Of a DNA stretch of 64,000 nucleotides, positions 23,242 to 36,599 are shown piece after piece. Positions within the stretch are counted from its first letter, which is position 1, and each line of letters starts with the position of its first letter. The stretch comes from Sorghum bicolor. Taxonomy: Eukaryota > Streptophyta > Magnoliopsida > Poales > Poaceae. Below the pieces are notes generated by a model. The model did not search any database, was not told where the DNA came from, and saw only the letters and a list, made by a program, of their open reading frames with translations. The stretch lies in the NCBI RefSeq assembly GCF_000003195.3, contig NC_012878.2:10156386-10220385 (forward strand), written 5' to 3'. The translations under genes and the position numbers were made by a program.

Positions 23242-23480
23242 GGCCTTGTTTAGTTCACCTAAAAGGTTTTCAAGATTCTCCGTCACATCGAATCTTGCAG
23301 CACATGCATGAAATATTAAATATAGATAAAATTAATAACTAATTACACAGTTTTGTCTGTAATTTGTGAATCTTTTAAGCTTAGTTAGTCTATAATTAAA
23401 CAATATTTGCCACAAACAAATGAAAATGCTACAGTGTTCAAAAAGTTTTCATTTTACCAACTGAACAAGGAAACAAGGCC
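23242..23480. mobile_element. MITE family A copy, opposite orientation
   Basis: Begins GGCCTTGTTTAGTTCACC and ends GGAAACAAGGCC. The internal blocks (CACATCGAATCTTGCAG, GTGAATCTTTTAAGC) are in the order opposite to its left neighbour. Confidence 0.8.
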
Positions 23481-23637
23481 TTAGAGATTCAGTAAAATTA
23501 CACGCGTCAAAACCTCCCTTTGGACTACAATTTTTCCCCATCCAGTTCCTTCATCTAAAATAAATAGATTGCCATTACTTTTGTCAACTTTCTTATCCCC
23601 CATTGTTGTGTACCGTAAGTTTAGCATACATGTTTTA

Positions 23638-23880
23638 GGCCTTGTTTAGTTCCGAAAAGATTTCGAATTTTGGTACTGTAGTATTTTCGTTTGTTTGTAA
23701 CAAATATTATCCAATCATAAAATAAATAGGCTCAAAAGATTCGTCTCGTAAATTACAGACAAACTGTACAATTAATTTTTATTTTCTTTTATATTTAGTG
23801 CTTCATGCATATAATATAAGATTTGATGTGACGGAGAATCTTGAAAAGTTTTTGAATTTCGATGCGAACTAAACAAGGCC
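23638..23880. mobile_element. MITE family A, best-preserved copy with TTA duplication
   Basis: Begins GGCCTTGTTTAGTTCCG and ends CGAACTAAACAAGGCC: perfect 15-16-bp inverted ends around a 243-bp body. TTA flanks both ends (23635-23637 and 23881-23883), the target duplication expected of Tourist/PIF-Harbinger MITEs. Use this copy to define the family. Confidence 0.88.
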
Positions 23881-24080
23881 TTACAAAGCCATCATTGTGG
23901 TGGCATGATTTGATCGCGAAGGCCTGCATAATTGTCATTGATCGAGGAAACACCGCTTACACAAAACGTCACACTTCAAATGCTAACACGCATCATGTGA
24001 TGATTGGATACTGGACAGGTAGAACAAGTACCAAGGGCTTGTGTGACACGCCAACAAAGAGCGCAAGGCCAAAAAAAGCC

Positions 24081-24317
24081 AAAGGCTTTCCAAAAAATTT
24101 GGGAAAATTGACACTGTAGCATTTTGTTTGTATTTGACAAAAATAATCCAATTATAGACTAACTAGACTCAAAAGATTCGTCTCGTCAATTTCGACCAAA
24201 TTGTATAATTAGTTTTTATTTTCGTCTATATTTAATACTCCATGTATACGTTTAAAGATTCGATGTGATAGGAAATCTGAAAAATTTTGTAAAATTTTTT
24301 GGAACTAAACAAGACCT
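24081..24317. mobile_element. MITE family A copy
   Basis: The left end is decayed (AAAGGCTTTCCAAAAAATTT) and the right end reads GGAACTAAACAAGACC. Internal blocks TTGACACTGTAGCATTTTG and CTCGTCAATTTCGACC mark it as a subfamily close to the 2056 copy. Confidence 0.7.
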
Positions 24318-24399
24318 TTAATTAGAAATTGAGCCAATGCAACAATGTGACACTCCTAAGAAGGCCTAGTAAGCGCACCTATAGTGAATCTTAGGTGCT

Positions 24400-24859
24400 C
24401 GTGATTTTTTTAACACCTATCGTAAATGTTTGGACACATACATGAAGTACTAAATATAGACTATGTACTTCCTCCGTCCACGAAATAGCCAATTTCTAGA
24501 GTTGTCTTAAGTCAAAATTTTTAAACTTTGACCAAATTTCTAGAAAAAAATGCTAAGATTTATGGTATCAAATTAGTATCATTAGATTCATCATAGAATA
24601 TATTTTCATATAATGTGCATTTTATATTATAGATGTTGTTATTCTTTTCTATAAAGTTAGTCAAACTTTAAAAAGTTTGACTGACACGGATCCTAGGAAT
24701 TGATTCTTTTGTGGACGGAGGGAGTACAAAACTAAAAATACAGCTAGAGAATTATTTACGAGACGAATCTTTTAAATCTAGTTAGTCCATGATTAAAGAC
24801 TAATTATTAAATAAAACAAAAATATTACCTTACCTATTACCTTTAACCAAATACCCCCT
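24400..24859. mobile_element. MITE family B copy split by a Stowaway MITE
   Basis: The left part (about 24400-24465, with CTAAATATAGACTATGTA) and the right part (24727-24859, with GAGACGAATCTTTTAAATC and the end ACCAAATACCCCC) form one family B element interrupted at 24468-24724. The left terminus is uncertain. Confidence 0.65.
24468..24724. mobile_element. Stowaway MITE (257 bp) nested in MITE B
   Basis: Terminal inverted repeats CTTCCTCCGTCCACGAAA (left) and CTCCCTCCGTCCACAAAA (right, inverted), with the TA duplication at 24466-24467 and 24725-24726. This matches Tc1/mariner-derived Stowaway elements. The interior has the usual inverted GTTTGACTGAC / AAACTTTGACC blocks. Non-coding. Confidence 0.9.
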
Positions 24860-24944
24860 TAAACCTAAGAAAATTGTGCGTGACATAGCAACCCACATGC
24901 ATGATGATGCCTGCGTTTGTTCTTTGTTAACGTATTATAAATGA

Positions 24945-25175
24945 CCCCTAGTTCGAGAATGTAGCTTATTTCAGTTGTCCTAAACCAAACATTTTGAATA
25001 TTAACCAGATTTATTAAAAAAATACAATTATATCTACAACATCAAATTAATTTCATTAGATCCATCATGAAATACATCTTGACAGTATATTTGTTTGAAA
25101 CTGTATATTCCAAAATATTGTCTATTAAACTTAGTCAAAGTTAGAAAAAATTGCACTTTAGAACAGAGGAAGTAT
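24945..25175. mobile_element. Degenerate Stowaway-like MITE
   Basis: Retains AGTTGTCCTAAACCAAAC on the left, a diverged AGAACAGAGGAAGTA at the right end and the internal CATTAGATCCATCATGAAAT block found in intact Stowaways such as 24468-24724. The ends are too decayed to place exactly. Confidence 0.5.
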
Positions 25176-25199
25176 AATGATAAAGTTAGCTTATCATAA

Positions 25200-25310
25200 T
25201 TCGTATGAATAGGACAAACATCACGAATCAATAAGTCATTAATATAGACCTCATAACAGGACAAACATCACGAATCAATAAGTTATTGATGAGACCCCAT
25301 AACAGTGGTC
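25200..25310. repeat. Short direct repeat, two copies
   Basis: GACAAACATCACGAATCAAT followed by AAGT(C/T)ATT occurs at about 25212 and again at about 25261, giving a period near 50 bp; each copy is followed by CATAACAG. It is not in a coding context. Confidence 0.7.
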
Positions 25311-27554
25311 CATCAGAGTGTAACAGTAGATCATTAAGAATGTCAATGAAGAAACTTAACACACAACTGACCACATGGAATGTAAGGTGCTATATATATC
25401 TTAGTTGCCCATAAAGTTTTTTATGTTGCTGAATGGTCATTGTCGTAATGAAGTGATTATGAACTCAAGCTCCTCACAGTGGTTTTCTATACTACTTATT
25501 TATGTTTGGTTAACTGACATTTTTTCAATTTCTGCTGTATGGAATTAGCAAATGACAATATCAATTGAGGCTGAAGGCAAAGAGACATCTAGATGGGAAG
25601 GAAGATATATCAATTTTGTAGAATGGCATAAGGACATGGACAGGACCTTGGACAGGTAAGCTCCATGTTCCAACTATTTTGCAGGACAGTAAAAAAAACT
25701 ATTTTGCAGGACATTTTACAAGCTGAAATTACTTCTCCAGCCTAAATATTGTCCTTTTATTGCAGTTACACTATCACCGTTATTTGAGTACCACACAAGT
25801 TTGTTCTATGCTCACATGCTGGAGGGCCTGCTGCACATAAACAGGACACATGTCTATGAAAATGTATAATTTAGAAACTATACTTAAAGAGATATACATG
25901 CGACTGGGTAAGGGGAGTTCCAGTTGAAAAAAAAAAACATAACAAGGTCTTATACCTCTTTTAGAATTTAGACTCACTGGGTAAGGGGAGTTCATACCTA
26001 AAATAATGGAGGCTTGTTAAAATTCAGAATAACAAATCCTCCCCAGTCAACCTAGAAGTTTCTAAAGTGCAACTTAATCCTCTTTCCCAGTCTTGGCTAT
26101 CCTTGTTTAGCATGGTTGGAGGACAAGCCAACATATTTGGTTCCTCAGATCGAGTTTGGGCGAAGCTGGCAAGCAGAAATTACTTGCTATTAAGGCAGAA
26201 TCAAATTGGCATGGCATGGTTGAACATAGAGCTAGTCGCATCAATTGCTGTGTATAACCAGGTCCCAAGAATTGCAATATTCCCTCTTGATAGTGCCACA
26301 ACATCATTTGTTGTTGATGAGGATTTACTGTCACCATTCTACATCAGTAATTAAGAAATGTCAGATGATGCATTTGATGGCAATAGAAGTCCTGATGGAA
26401 TGTAACCCACATGCTACGAAGAGCATTCTCCCAGTACACTGTTTTTATCTGGACGCTAGGGATTGGGCATTGACATTGTGTCGATGTCCTTGTCACAGTA
26501 TTAGGTGGATTAATTACATAGTCCTTTCAAGCTGAGTGCAGCTTGGCGGGTTAGATTTCTTGTGGTGAAACTTATCCACTCGAGTTGAAGTCCTCAACTT
26601 AAACTTGAGTGCTCCTATTTTCCTGGATTTAGTTCGGAATTTAACTGTGTTATAAGAACAGTGAAGGAGGCTCCAGAGGTTTATTCAGATCAAAGTTAAT
26701 ATATATAAGATAAAGGCAAAAATATTTGAACTTGAATGGTATCGGTCCTTTTAATAACATGGATCAGTACATTATCAAATATGAAGGTACCTTCTTTATG
26801 ACACTTTTCTTGCTTACTAAATTCTTAATACAGCATAACCTTAATCAGGGGCATATATTCTGATACATTAAAACCATTCTTCATGAATACGATATTACCA
26901 GCATCAATCTTTGCTGGATAATGAATTGATCTTTTGCTAGATAATACTGGATCAGTATTATAAATGATGATCCACTGGATGATGATAATGCCTCAGCCAG
27001 AGTTTAGGCCAGTTTTAGTAACCCAAGGAGATGCAATTTTGGGACATTATCGCCTTTCTACTTCTACTATACAGATTTATGAAGAGCACTACTAAATCCA
27101 AGTCTAAATTTACCTGTATACTTCTATTGCCTTTTCAAAATCCATAAAATTTAAAGCATCAAAATACCTTTGTTTCCTGAGTGTGGTCCATATTATATTC
27201 AGGTTTACTTCAGTTAGAATTATACAAAAAGCAGTAGCAGCAGATATAAATCTTTATGGAGTATTTTCCCTTTTTAATTTTGGCAAAAGAAGGTGTTTGA
27301 CAAAATTGAATTCTGAATTATATTGTTTTTGTCATGCTGCAGAAACCTGTAAATTCTGAACTCTGCAGCAATTTTCTACTACACTGCTACTATAAAGGCC
27401 GGTTGACAGCCTGCAAATTTGCTTAGCTGTCTAGCGCAATTGCTATTAGGAGTTTTACCTTGTGCTAAGCCACGTTTTGCTTCCTCTTTGTTTGCAAAGC
27501 AATAAAAGCAAAGATATAGGCATGCACTACAATTTGGATGGAAATTGTTTCCTC
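25311..27554. other. Intergenic; possible isolated exon-like pieces, no gene called
   Basis: A stretch at about 25550-25656 reads openly (SRWEGRYINFVEWHKDMD) and ends in ACAG|GTAAGC, like a 3' exon edge. Another open stretch at 26120-26354 reads QANIFGSSDRVWAKLASRN. I recognise neither, they share no consistent frame or splice chain, and the DNA between is AT-rich. They could be relics of a gene or of captured sequence. Confidence 0.3.
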
Positions 27555-27730
27555 CAGGGGCGAATCTACATGTATTTGTTGGGGTCACCTAACCCCAGTA
27601 ACTTTCTGAAAACTCATTAAAAGTTCTTATATCCACCTACAAATTACTCTTTCAAATAAAGAATCAACATATTTTGACCCCGTTGCTTAGTGCTCGGCCC
27701 CAGTGACATGGTATCCTGGATTCACTCCAG
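27555..27730. mobile_element. hAT-type MITE (176 bp) with 8-bp duplication
   Basis: The left end CAGGGGCGAATCTACATG and the inverted right end CTGGAGTGAATCCAGGAT are imperfect inverted repeats. The flanks carry an exact 8-bp duplication, GTTTCCTC, at 27547-27554 and 27731-27738, the size hAT transposases make. Non-coding. Confidence 0.85.
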
Positions 27731-29466
27731 GTTTCCTCAGAAATCATTGGCAGCAATGCTGCTCTACAGGTACGCAAGTACGGAACTATGATATCCTCAC
27801 GTGACATGTAATACAGCATCCCAGCATGCTGCCCTCACTGCTTGTCACTATGTCATGGCAATTTATAGGTTATTTCATGGCATTTATTTCAATTTTGCTT
27901 TGCTATGGCTGGATATCCAGATGCAGGTCTCTTTTGTTACAAGAGAGAAATGCAACAATACTGCTAGAGATATGTAAGTAGGTTCTAATCTCAAGAACTG
28001 ATTTGAGAATTTGTGTTCCCTGATTTTTTGTGCTTAAAAATGGAATTATGTGGGCCTGTGCACAAGAAGGCCTGAGAATGTAGATTTAAGATCTAGTACA
28101 CCGAATATATATTAACTATGCTCTTAAGTTATTAGTTTATTGTGTTTTAAGTTCAGCAGTTTCAGGTCTTAATATATTCTTGAATTAATTGATCAGATAT
28201 GCAGATCCTTTCTCACATGATAGTATCATTCAGCATGTTACATTTGTCAAAGTGTAGTATAAGTATGGAGCTAATATTTTTATCTAGCTCTATTTTCTGA
28301 ACTTGGCATAGTTACAATCTTTAAAATTTCTATTAGTATATAACTCAATTCAGCTATATTATTTTAGGTGCACGGCTTATATTGAGTCAGTGGCCAAATT
28401 TTGACAATCAGTTGTGGTCTTAATCCATGTTAATGTTGTTGGTATGATACTGCACATTACTCATCATATCAAATATTTCTAATGGCTTAGTAGTTCTACC
28501 ATTATGGCATACACTTCCTCATAATGTTTGATGTAAATGCATGCTTCTCTGTTAATAGTTGATAGTCCCCAGCCAATATCTTGAGTTCAGTTATCAAATT
28601 GTGAAATAGTACTTTATCTACAGATCCTATAATATCGACACTGAAACAGATTATAACATCTCCAACATTTCTGCTTACTTCCAATAAGCTATCTGCATAC
28701 TGTCATGTAGCACAGTCAATTTTTTTTCTACACACAATAGTTTAGCATGCATTTGACATACAGTGGTGGGTATGTCTGATTTCTAGGTAGCCATAATACT
28801 AATTATTGTTCAATTCAGTTTGTGTTTTTGTGAAAATAACAATTAACAAGTGAATATACTCTTGAGGATAATGAAAAAATTACTGCTTTGTCAACTCAAA
28901 TATCATGAATCTGGTCATAGCACTGGTGAATAAATCTTAGGATCCATATAACTAGAAAGGAACTAACTTATTAAGCTTATATATCTCAACACAGGGATCC
29001 CAAGTTCCCAACCCTGTCTATTCACTCAACAAAAGAGTTGGCTCAAATCGAACTGCAACAACCAATCCCCATACACAGGCTGGGCCAAACAGGTGCAGAC
29101 TTCAAAGGGGGGCAGCATTACCCGGGTTTTTTTTTCTAATCATTATGTAATTAGATCCATATATCTCACATTCTTTGTTATGACACTAGAATTTTTTATG
29201 GAGAACAGCATTTTAGCAATCCGTGTAAACTGTAAAGTAATGGGCATAAAACATTAATGTTGAGCACTAGTGTAAAAACGGCCAGCAAAGCACAATTGAC
29301 TTGGTTCATGTTCTTGCAAATATCAACACCGCAAGGTTAATTCTGTCACTCATAGAAATTAGAAACACAGCAAAGACAATTTCTTTGTTTTCTCTTGAAG
29401 GAGAAATGCTACGATTCTATATGTGAAGGACGACGCTACTAGTTACTTCAGTAACTCCATCCATAC
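27731..29466. other. Intergenic, AT-rich; includes MED32 3' flank
   Basis: No open frame with a recognisable domain. The last 100-200 bases before 29467 should contain the MED32 3' UTR and poly(A) site. Confidence 0.4.
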
Positions 29467-29910
29467 CTACTGGCCACCCTCCTCGGGGTGTTGCCCCCCG
29501 GCGCCGGCATTTGGGGTAGCGGCACCGCCGCTGCCGCCGGCCCCTTGGGCGGAGGTGCCGTGCTGGAGCTCGATGACGAGCCACCGGACGGCCTTGCTCA
29601 TCTGCTCGAGGCGGACGGCGCTGATGGGCTTGATGCCGGGGGCGGCCGCGGATCCGGCGGAGGCGGACCCCGTGGCCTCGTCGACGAGGCACTCGGAGCC
29701 GATGCGCTGGCGGATGGACTCGACGAGCTCCTCGGCGTGGTCGCAGGCGACGCGGAAGAGTTCCCAGCGCTGCTTGAAGGCCTCGAGCGCGGCGTCCGTG
29801 GCCGCCGTCTTCTTCTCGCCGCCCGACTGCGCGCGGGCCTCCACCACTGCCGCCGCCGCCGCCATGAAGTCGTCGTACGCCGCGCTCAGGTGGTCCACCG
29901 TCGCCTCCAT
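29467..29910 (-). CDS. MED32: Mediator of RNA polymerase II transcription subunit 32
   Basis: A single exon of 147 codons, close to the usual size of about 150. MED32 is a small plant Mediator subunit assigned to the tail region of the complex, which links transcription factors to RNA polymerase II in the nucleus. The conserved core is plain: KQRWELFRVACD at residues 46-57, QRIGSECLVDEATG at 68-81, and ISAVRLEQMSKAVRWLV at 96-112, separated by an Ala/Ser/Gly linker. The N-terminus (VDHLSAAYDDFMAAAA) matches the family. The C-terminus is Gly-rich and variable. The ATG at 29908-29910 gives the family start. Seventy bases upstream lies a Mutator-type foldback element (29980-30670) that now supplies the proximal promoter sequence. 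The gene is GC-rich in an AT-rich setting and looks intact. Confidence 0.92.
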   Translation of the reverse strand: MEATVDHLSAAYDDFMAAAAAVVEARAQSGGEKKTAATDAALEAFKQRWELFRVACDHAEELVESIRQRIGSECLVDEATGSASAGSAAAPGIKPISAVRLEQMSKAVRWLVIELQHGTSAQGAGGSGGAATPNAGAGGQHPEEGGQ

Positions 29911-29979
29911 ACCTCCCTCGCCCCCAAATGGAGAGAGCTTCTGACGCCCAATTCGACACGACGACGACCCTGAAAGCGG

Positions 29980-30670
29980 GGCATATATAACTTTTTACCA
30001 TTATTAAGTTTAGCACATCTTCAAATACCAACTTTAGAATGGTAAATATATTTTTACCATCAGAATCACGAATTCGATACAAATATACCATATTTGCCTT
30101 GGTGGCAGTCCACATCAGCTGGCCAGCATGGAGGGTGAGGGGAAAAAGACCTCCTTGCCCCTGGCGCTTTGCTCTCCCTTTCTCTCAGCTCAGGACGCAC
30201 ACAATCAGCATTGCAGTATGTTTTTTTTATATTTTAAGCAAACACAATATCACATAAATGATAGCACATAATGAATAAATTAACACATAAATAATCACAT
30301 ATAATATTTACCACTATAGTGCTGATTGTGCAATCATTTAACTGATAATATTCACATATAATATTCAGCAAACACAAGATTCAATATATGTGCGATCATT
30401 TATCTGATCTTGTGTTTGCTGAAAATATGAAAAAAAACACACTGCAGTGCTGCGTCCTAAGCTCACAGAAAAGGAGAGCAAAACGCTAGGGGCAGGGATG
30501 TCTTTTCCCCTTCACTCTCTATGCTGGCCAGCTGATGTGGACTGCCACCAAGGCAAATATGGTATATGTGTATCGAATTCGTAGTTCCGGTGGTAAAAAT
30601 GTATTTACCATTCTAAAGTTGGTATTTGGAGAGGTGCCAAACTTAATAATGGTAAAAAGTTATATATCCC
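29980..30670. mobile_element. Mutator-type foldback MITE (691 bp) in the MED32 upstream region
   Basis: The left terminus GGCATATATAACTTTTTACC and the inverted right terminus GGGATATATAACTTTTTACC differ at one base. The inverted arms extend about 240 bp each (roughly 29980-30230 and 30420-30670), with a short AT-rich centre. An exact 9-bp duplication, TGAAAGCGG, flanks it (29971-29979 and 30671-30679), diagnostic of the Mutator superfamily. It has no transposase. Before insertion the MED32 leader would have continued directly into the GC-rich DNA now at 30680. Confidence 0.9.
29982..29992 (-). promoter_or_regulatory. TATA-like box for MED32 supplied by the MITE
   Basis: On the minus strand the MITE end reads AAAGTTATATATGCC, a good TATA-box candidate about 75 bp upstream of the MED32 ATG. 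Initiation some 30 bp further on would leave a 5' UTR of roughly 45 bases. This is inferred from position and sequence only. Confidence 0.4.
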
Positions 30671-30775
30671 TGAAAGCGGAGGAAAGCAGCGCAGCTTCCC
30701 ATCCCATCCCCACGATGTTTGTCTCAGGCTAGCGTGAAAACAGGATAGGGCCCAATCGAAATCGGGTCGAAATAA

Positions 30776-31120
30776 GGCCATGTTTAGATTGGAGATGAAA
30801 ATTTTTTAGGTGTCACATCGAATATGTCGGAAGAATATCGGGAGGGGTTTTTAAAAATTAATAAAAAAACAAATTATATAGCTCATCAGGAAACTACAAG
30901 ACAAATCTATTAAGCATAATTAATCTATCATTAGCACATATGAGTTACTGTAGCACTTAAGGCTAATCATGGAGTAACTAGGCTTAAAAGATTCGTCTTA
31001 CGTTTTTCAATCAAACTGTGTAATTACTTTATTTTTTATGTACATTTAATGTTCCATGCATGTGTTCAAAGATTCGATGGGATGGACGAAAAAATTTTGG
31101 ATGGGAAACTAAACAAGGCT
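30776..31120. mobile_element. MITE family C copy (about 345 bp)
   Basis: Begins GGCCATGTTTAGATTGG and ends GGAAACTAAACAAGGC. It matches the copy at 22675-23017 through CACATCGAATATGTCGG, GCATAATTAATCTATCATTA and AAGATTCGATGGGATGGA. Confidence 0.8.
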
Positions 31121-32774
31121 TAAGGATAGGGCCTTCTTTACTTGAGATCCGCATCTGGGCTAGGGCCAGTGATACTAGGGCATGGGTTAGGTAAATGCCC
31201 GTGCGTTGCTATAGGAATCTTAAAATTTTCAATGTCATTTTACATAATAAAAGTAAAAGAAATAGCAGTCTAGGAGCTCAAATTTTCAACCATAGTAAGA
31301 ATATCAAAAAGTAGTGGATCGAAATGAGGACAAATAAATTTTAATTTGGCTTAGCAACATAATGTTTGGAGCCACATTCAAATAAATAAGCGTCAAATTT
31401 AATAACAATGTCAAAATAAGTGCATGAAAAATAAGTCCTCCACAACTATCTCTTTCATTGTCTTATGCCCGTGTTGCAACACCGTCAATTCTCATCACAC
31501 ACCAATAGATCGATCACAAATTTCTTCCATAATATTTGGCTATTCTGAGCACAAGACAAATTTATATTTTCCTTTTTTGTTGTTTTACTCCAATTAAATA
31601 TTTAATAATTTTATTTTTTTATTTTTATTTTCTATATATATGTGATGTTTACGTAGTATATATTTAGTGTTCTATGTTGTGTTCTTTCATGTTTACGTAG
31701 AATACATGTGATGTTCTATGATGTTTCTTGTAGTGTTCACTTAGTATACATGTGATGTTCTACAACGTATTTACTGATGTTCAGGTATTATATATGCACA
31801 TGTTCTATAATATATTTAGTGATGTTCTATGATATATTTAGTGATGTTTACTTAGTATACATGTGATGTTTGATGTTAAAATTAGTGATGTTTATGTAAT
31901 GTTCTATAATGTATTCAGCGATTTTTTATGATGTTTTCTGTGATGTTCACTCGATATACATGTGATGTTCTATGACGTATTTAGTGATGTTCACATATTA
32001 TATATGTGATATTTTATAATATATTTAATGATATTCTATGATGTATTTAGTGGTGTTAATGTTCTATAAATATATTTATGATATTTGAAAAGTAACCCTT
32101 TGATATTCTTCAAATTTTTTCTCTATCATGTGTTTTATTTTTTCCTTATGCTTTTTCTCCAAATTTTATTATTATTTTTGTCAATGTCATGTATTTATTT
32201 ATTTTTATGTATATTGTAAAATCAGTTTCATAAACCTAAAACCAAAACACTTTTCTTGTAAATCAATAACAATTTTCTTATAAAGACGGAACATTGTCTA
32301 TTGAGCCTAGAACATTGTCTTTACTTAATAAAATAAAATATATTATCTTTATAATATAAATATTCATTATTAAAATTTTATCTAAATATATCCATGTGTG
32401 ATCTTGTTTTGAAAAAATTATTATAGAAAATTTAATGGTGCAATCGAAATTTAATTTAGATCTCCAGTTTAGGTTTTATGATTTTTTTTAATTCCTTAAA
32501 AATATTTTTGCATGCGTGGGTGAGTGGGGCGTTCGTTGATGGGATAATATGTCATCCATGCGCATTGTGACCTTTTGTGCTCCTTGCCTATAGTGCAGAG
32601 ATAGGATGGACGGAGTAAACAATATCATCGAAGAGGACGGGAGTCGCGGCTTCACCATGGGTGTGGTAGATTGGTCCTCGTTGTAGAGATAATACCATTT
32701 TTAGTTTTAATACCCCTCCCTAATGACTTATAGTTTAGAATAAAGTGAGTAAAAAATAGAAAATTGCTATAGTA
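31121..32774. other. Intergenic, transposon-like AT-rich DNA
   Basis: The phrase TAAATGCCCGTGCGTTGC at about 31192-31209 resembles the terminus of a common grass repeat that I cannot assign to a class. About 31625-32070 is a degenerate tandem array, listed separately. No gene is seen. Confidence 0.4.
31625..32070. repeat. Degenerate AT-rich tandem array
   Basis: Words such as GTGATGTTCTATGATGT, ATTTAGTGATGTTC and AGTATACATGTGATGTTC recur about every 25-40 bp across some 450 bp, with many substitutions. No coding potential. Confidence 0.7.
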
Positions 32775-33213
32775 GAGTAAATTCTAAAAAGTATAGAATG
32801 GGTGCAAGGTGGATTCAGTGAGCTAATACACATGCAATAGGGTTGTGGGAGTTGAGCTAGTGGTGAGATACGAACGAATTGGTTAAGGATATGCCATAGG
32901 TGGGGGCACCCTCTAAAATCATCTATAGATTTCTCTTCAGCGGGATGTGTGTTGTTGGAAAGTTTCTTGAGGAGTTGGAGCGGGCAGGCCTTGGGTGAGA
33001 TGATTTCCAAGGGGTTTTCACCAAGCAAGGACGGAATGACAAAAGTTTGTTCACGGGATTGAGAGGAGACGCGGTGCTGCTAGAATCAATGTTGTGTTGG
33101 TTGGCACAGATGAACCCTTTAGGTTCAAGTTCATGGGAGAAAGTTTTTGTAAGTGGTGTGCTAAAGATCACACCGAGTTGAGACAAGAGAAACAACTAGA
33201 TTCTTTAATATAA
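32775..33213 (+). pseudogene. Decayed copy of the 3' third of the PPR gene at 19732
   Basis: This stretch aligns nearly gap-free at nucleotide level with the PPR gene from about codon 320 to its stop. Examples are ATGGGTGCAAGGTGGATT against CACGGGTGCAAGCCAGAT, and TGTGTTGTTGGAAAGTTTC against TGTGCTGCTGGTGAGTTTC. Conceptual reading gives LGEMISKGFSP for LGDMLVKGFAP, then GDAVLLESMLCWLAQMNPL for GDAALLELVLCRLTKVNAL. It has an in-frame TAG early on, a frame change near 33045-33050 and a TGA near the end, so it is not functional. The upstream two thirds cannot be found here. It is 11.7 kb downstream of the parent-like gene on the same strand, so a local duplication is the simplest origin. A polyadenylated retrocopy is not supported, because no A-tail is seen. 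Confidence 0.85.
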
Positions 33214-35062
<1,849 letters not shown>

Positions 35063-36043
35063 AGTAAGATATCTTTTTTGATCCCATTTCAAATATTGCA
35101 CTGTTATGTGGTTTTGTTTCCTCAAGTATAGAAACCCCTGATTTATTTGAATCTCTGTATAATGAGATCACTGGCCATTCATATGTGTAGTATATTTCTG
35201 AATTCTATAGTAGTTCAGTGTAGTTCTAGGTAAAGATACCAGTGGGACAGTTCAATGTTGAACTGTGATGATGGTTTTATCCACCATGTTCACTGGACCT
35301 CAAATTCAGCCATGTCTTCTAATTTTTGTATACACCCTATTGATTGCAGGTCATGCCTAGTATGTCTACTTAGTTATGAGTTGTTGACTGATGATATGTC
35401 TTTTTATCAATTTATATTATCACCTGGGGTCAATAAGGAATTTTGTCTTTATGATGTTCTCTGTGGTATCCTAGTTTGATTAATGTTACCTTGACACTTA
35501 ATTTAGTTAGGTGTTAGTTTTAAGCAATAGATGGGGGTTATGGAATATCAGTTTTATGTTTGCTAGACAGTGTATTTTGTGTTAAACTGAGCATGGTTGC
35601 TATATTTTGCACCCGGTACTAAGAATAGAAAACAAATTCTTTCTGCACCTTGGAGTTTGCACAAGCATGGACCTGGGGGAGGGAGCCATGCAATGCTTAT
35701 TAGAGAATAATACATTTCATCTGGTGGGTCTGGCCTTAGAATAACTAACCAGCTAGCTTCTCTATGACATCTCTTTGCTTTGCACGTCTCTAGAGAGTAA
35801 AACACTACAGATGCCCAATTAGACGAAGAAAAAGATTTGTTTCAGTTTTACTAGGTGGACTAGCTTTTAGTTTTGCAGTCTAAAGTGGTGCAGTTCTGTG
35901 CAAAGCAACCATACATCATGCTCTAATTCTAAAAAACAATTCTTGTAAATTTAGTGTGATTGCTGTTTCTGTTTTATTGGTAACTGTTGGGTATTGTCTG
36001 TAGTCAATAATTTTGAACAGTATTGTTGACTGCTACAATGCTA

Positions 36044-36288
36044 CCCCATTTCAGAAAGTTTTTGTTTTGTCTAAAGTCAAACTTTTTTGTCTTTGACCAT
36101 CAATCTCTAGAATCTCATAAAGTTTAACATCATCAGATTTATGTTTTTAGTTTCATCTTGAGAATTACTTGCCCAATTATATAATTTGTATGTTAAACTG
36201 TACAAATATTTTAGAAATTGATGGTCAAAGATAGAAAATGTTTGACTTAAGAGAAACTGGAACTACAAACTTTGTGAAATGGAGGGAG
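36044..36288. mobile_element. Stowaway-like MITE in the RPL11 intron
   Basis: The right end, inverted, reads CTCCCTCCATTTCACAAAG and the left end CCCCATTTCAGAAAG. TA flanks both ends (36042-36043 and 36289-36290). The interior has the typical inverted CTTTGACCATCAAT / ATTGATGGTCAAAG arms. Confidence 0.75.
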
Positions 36289-36599
36289 TAATGTTCTTTT
36301 GTCAGTTCATTTCTATCTAGGATATGACTTTTCTCTCGCTATCACTAGATACCAGGTATCACGACTGTGTTTGGAAATAACTTGCTTGTCTTTTTTTTTG
36401 GTACGACCCGTCTACTGGTATTTATGGTATGAACTTTTATGTCATTCTGGAGTGGGCTGGTTACCGTGTTGCTCGGCGGCGCAGGTGCAAGTCCCGTGTT
36501 GGCATCCAGCACAGGGTGACCAAAGAAGACGCCATGAAGTGGTTCCAGGTGAAGTACGAGGGTGTCATCCTCAACAAGGCCCAAGGAAACACCTTGTAA

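Noticed and set aside
26067..26354. 95-codon plus-strand frame
   Set aside because: No recognisable domain, AT-rich, no consistent splice partners; mentioned only as a possible relic.
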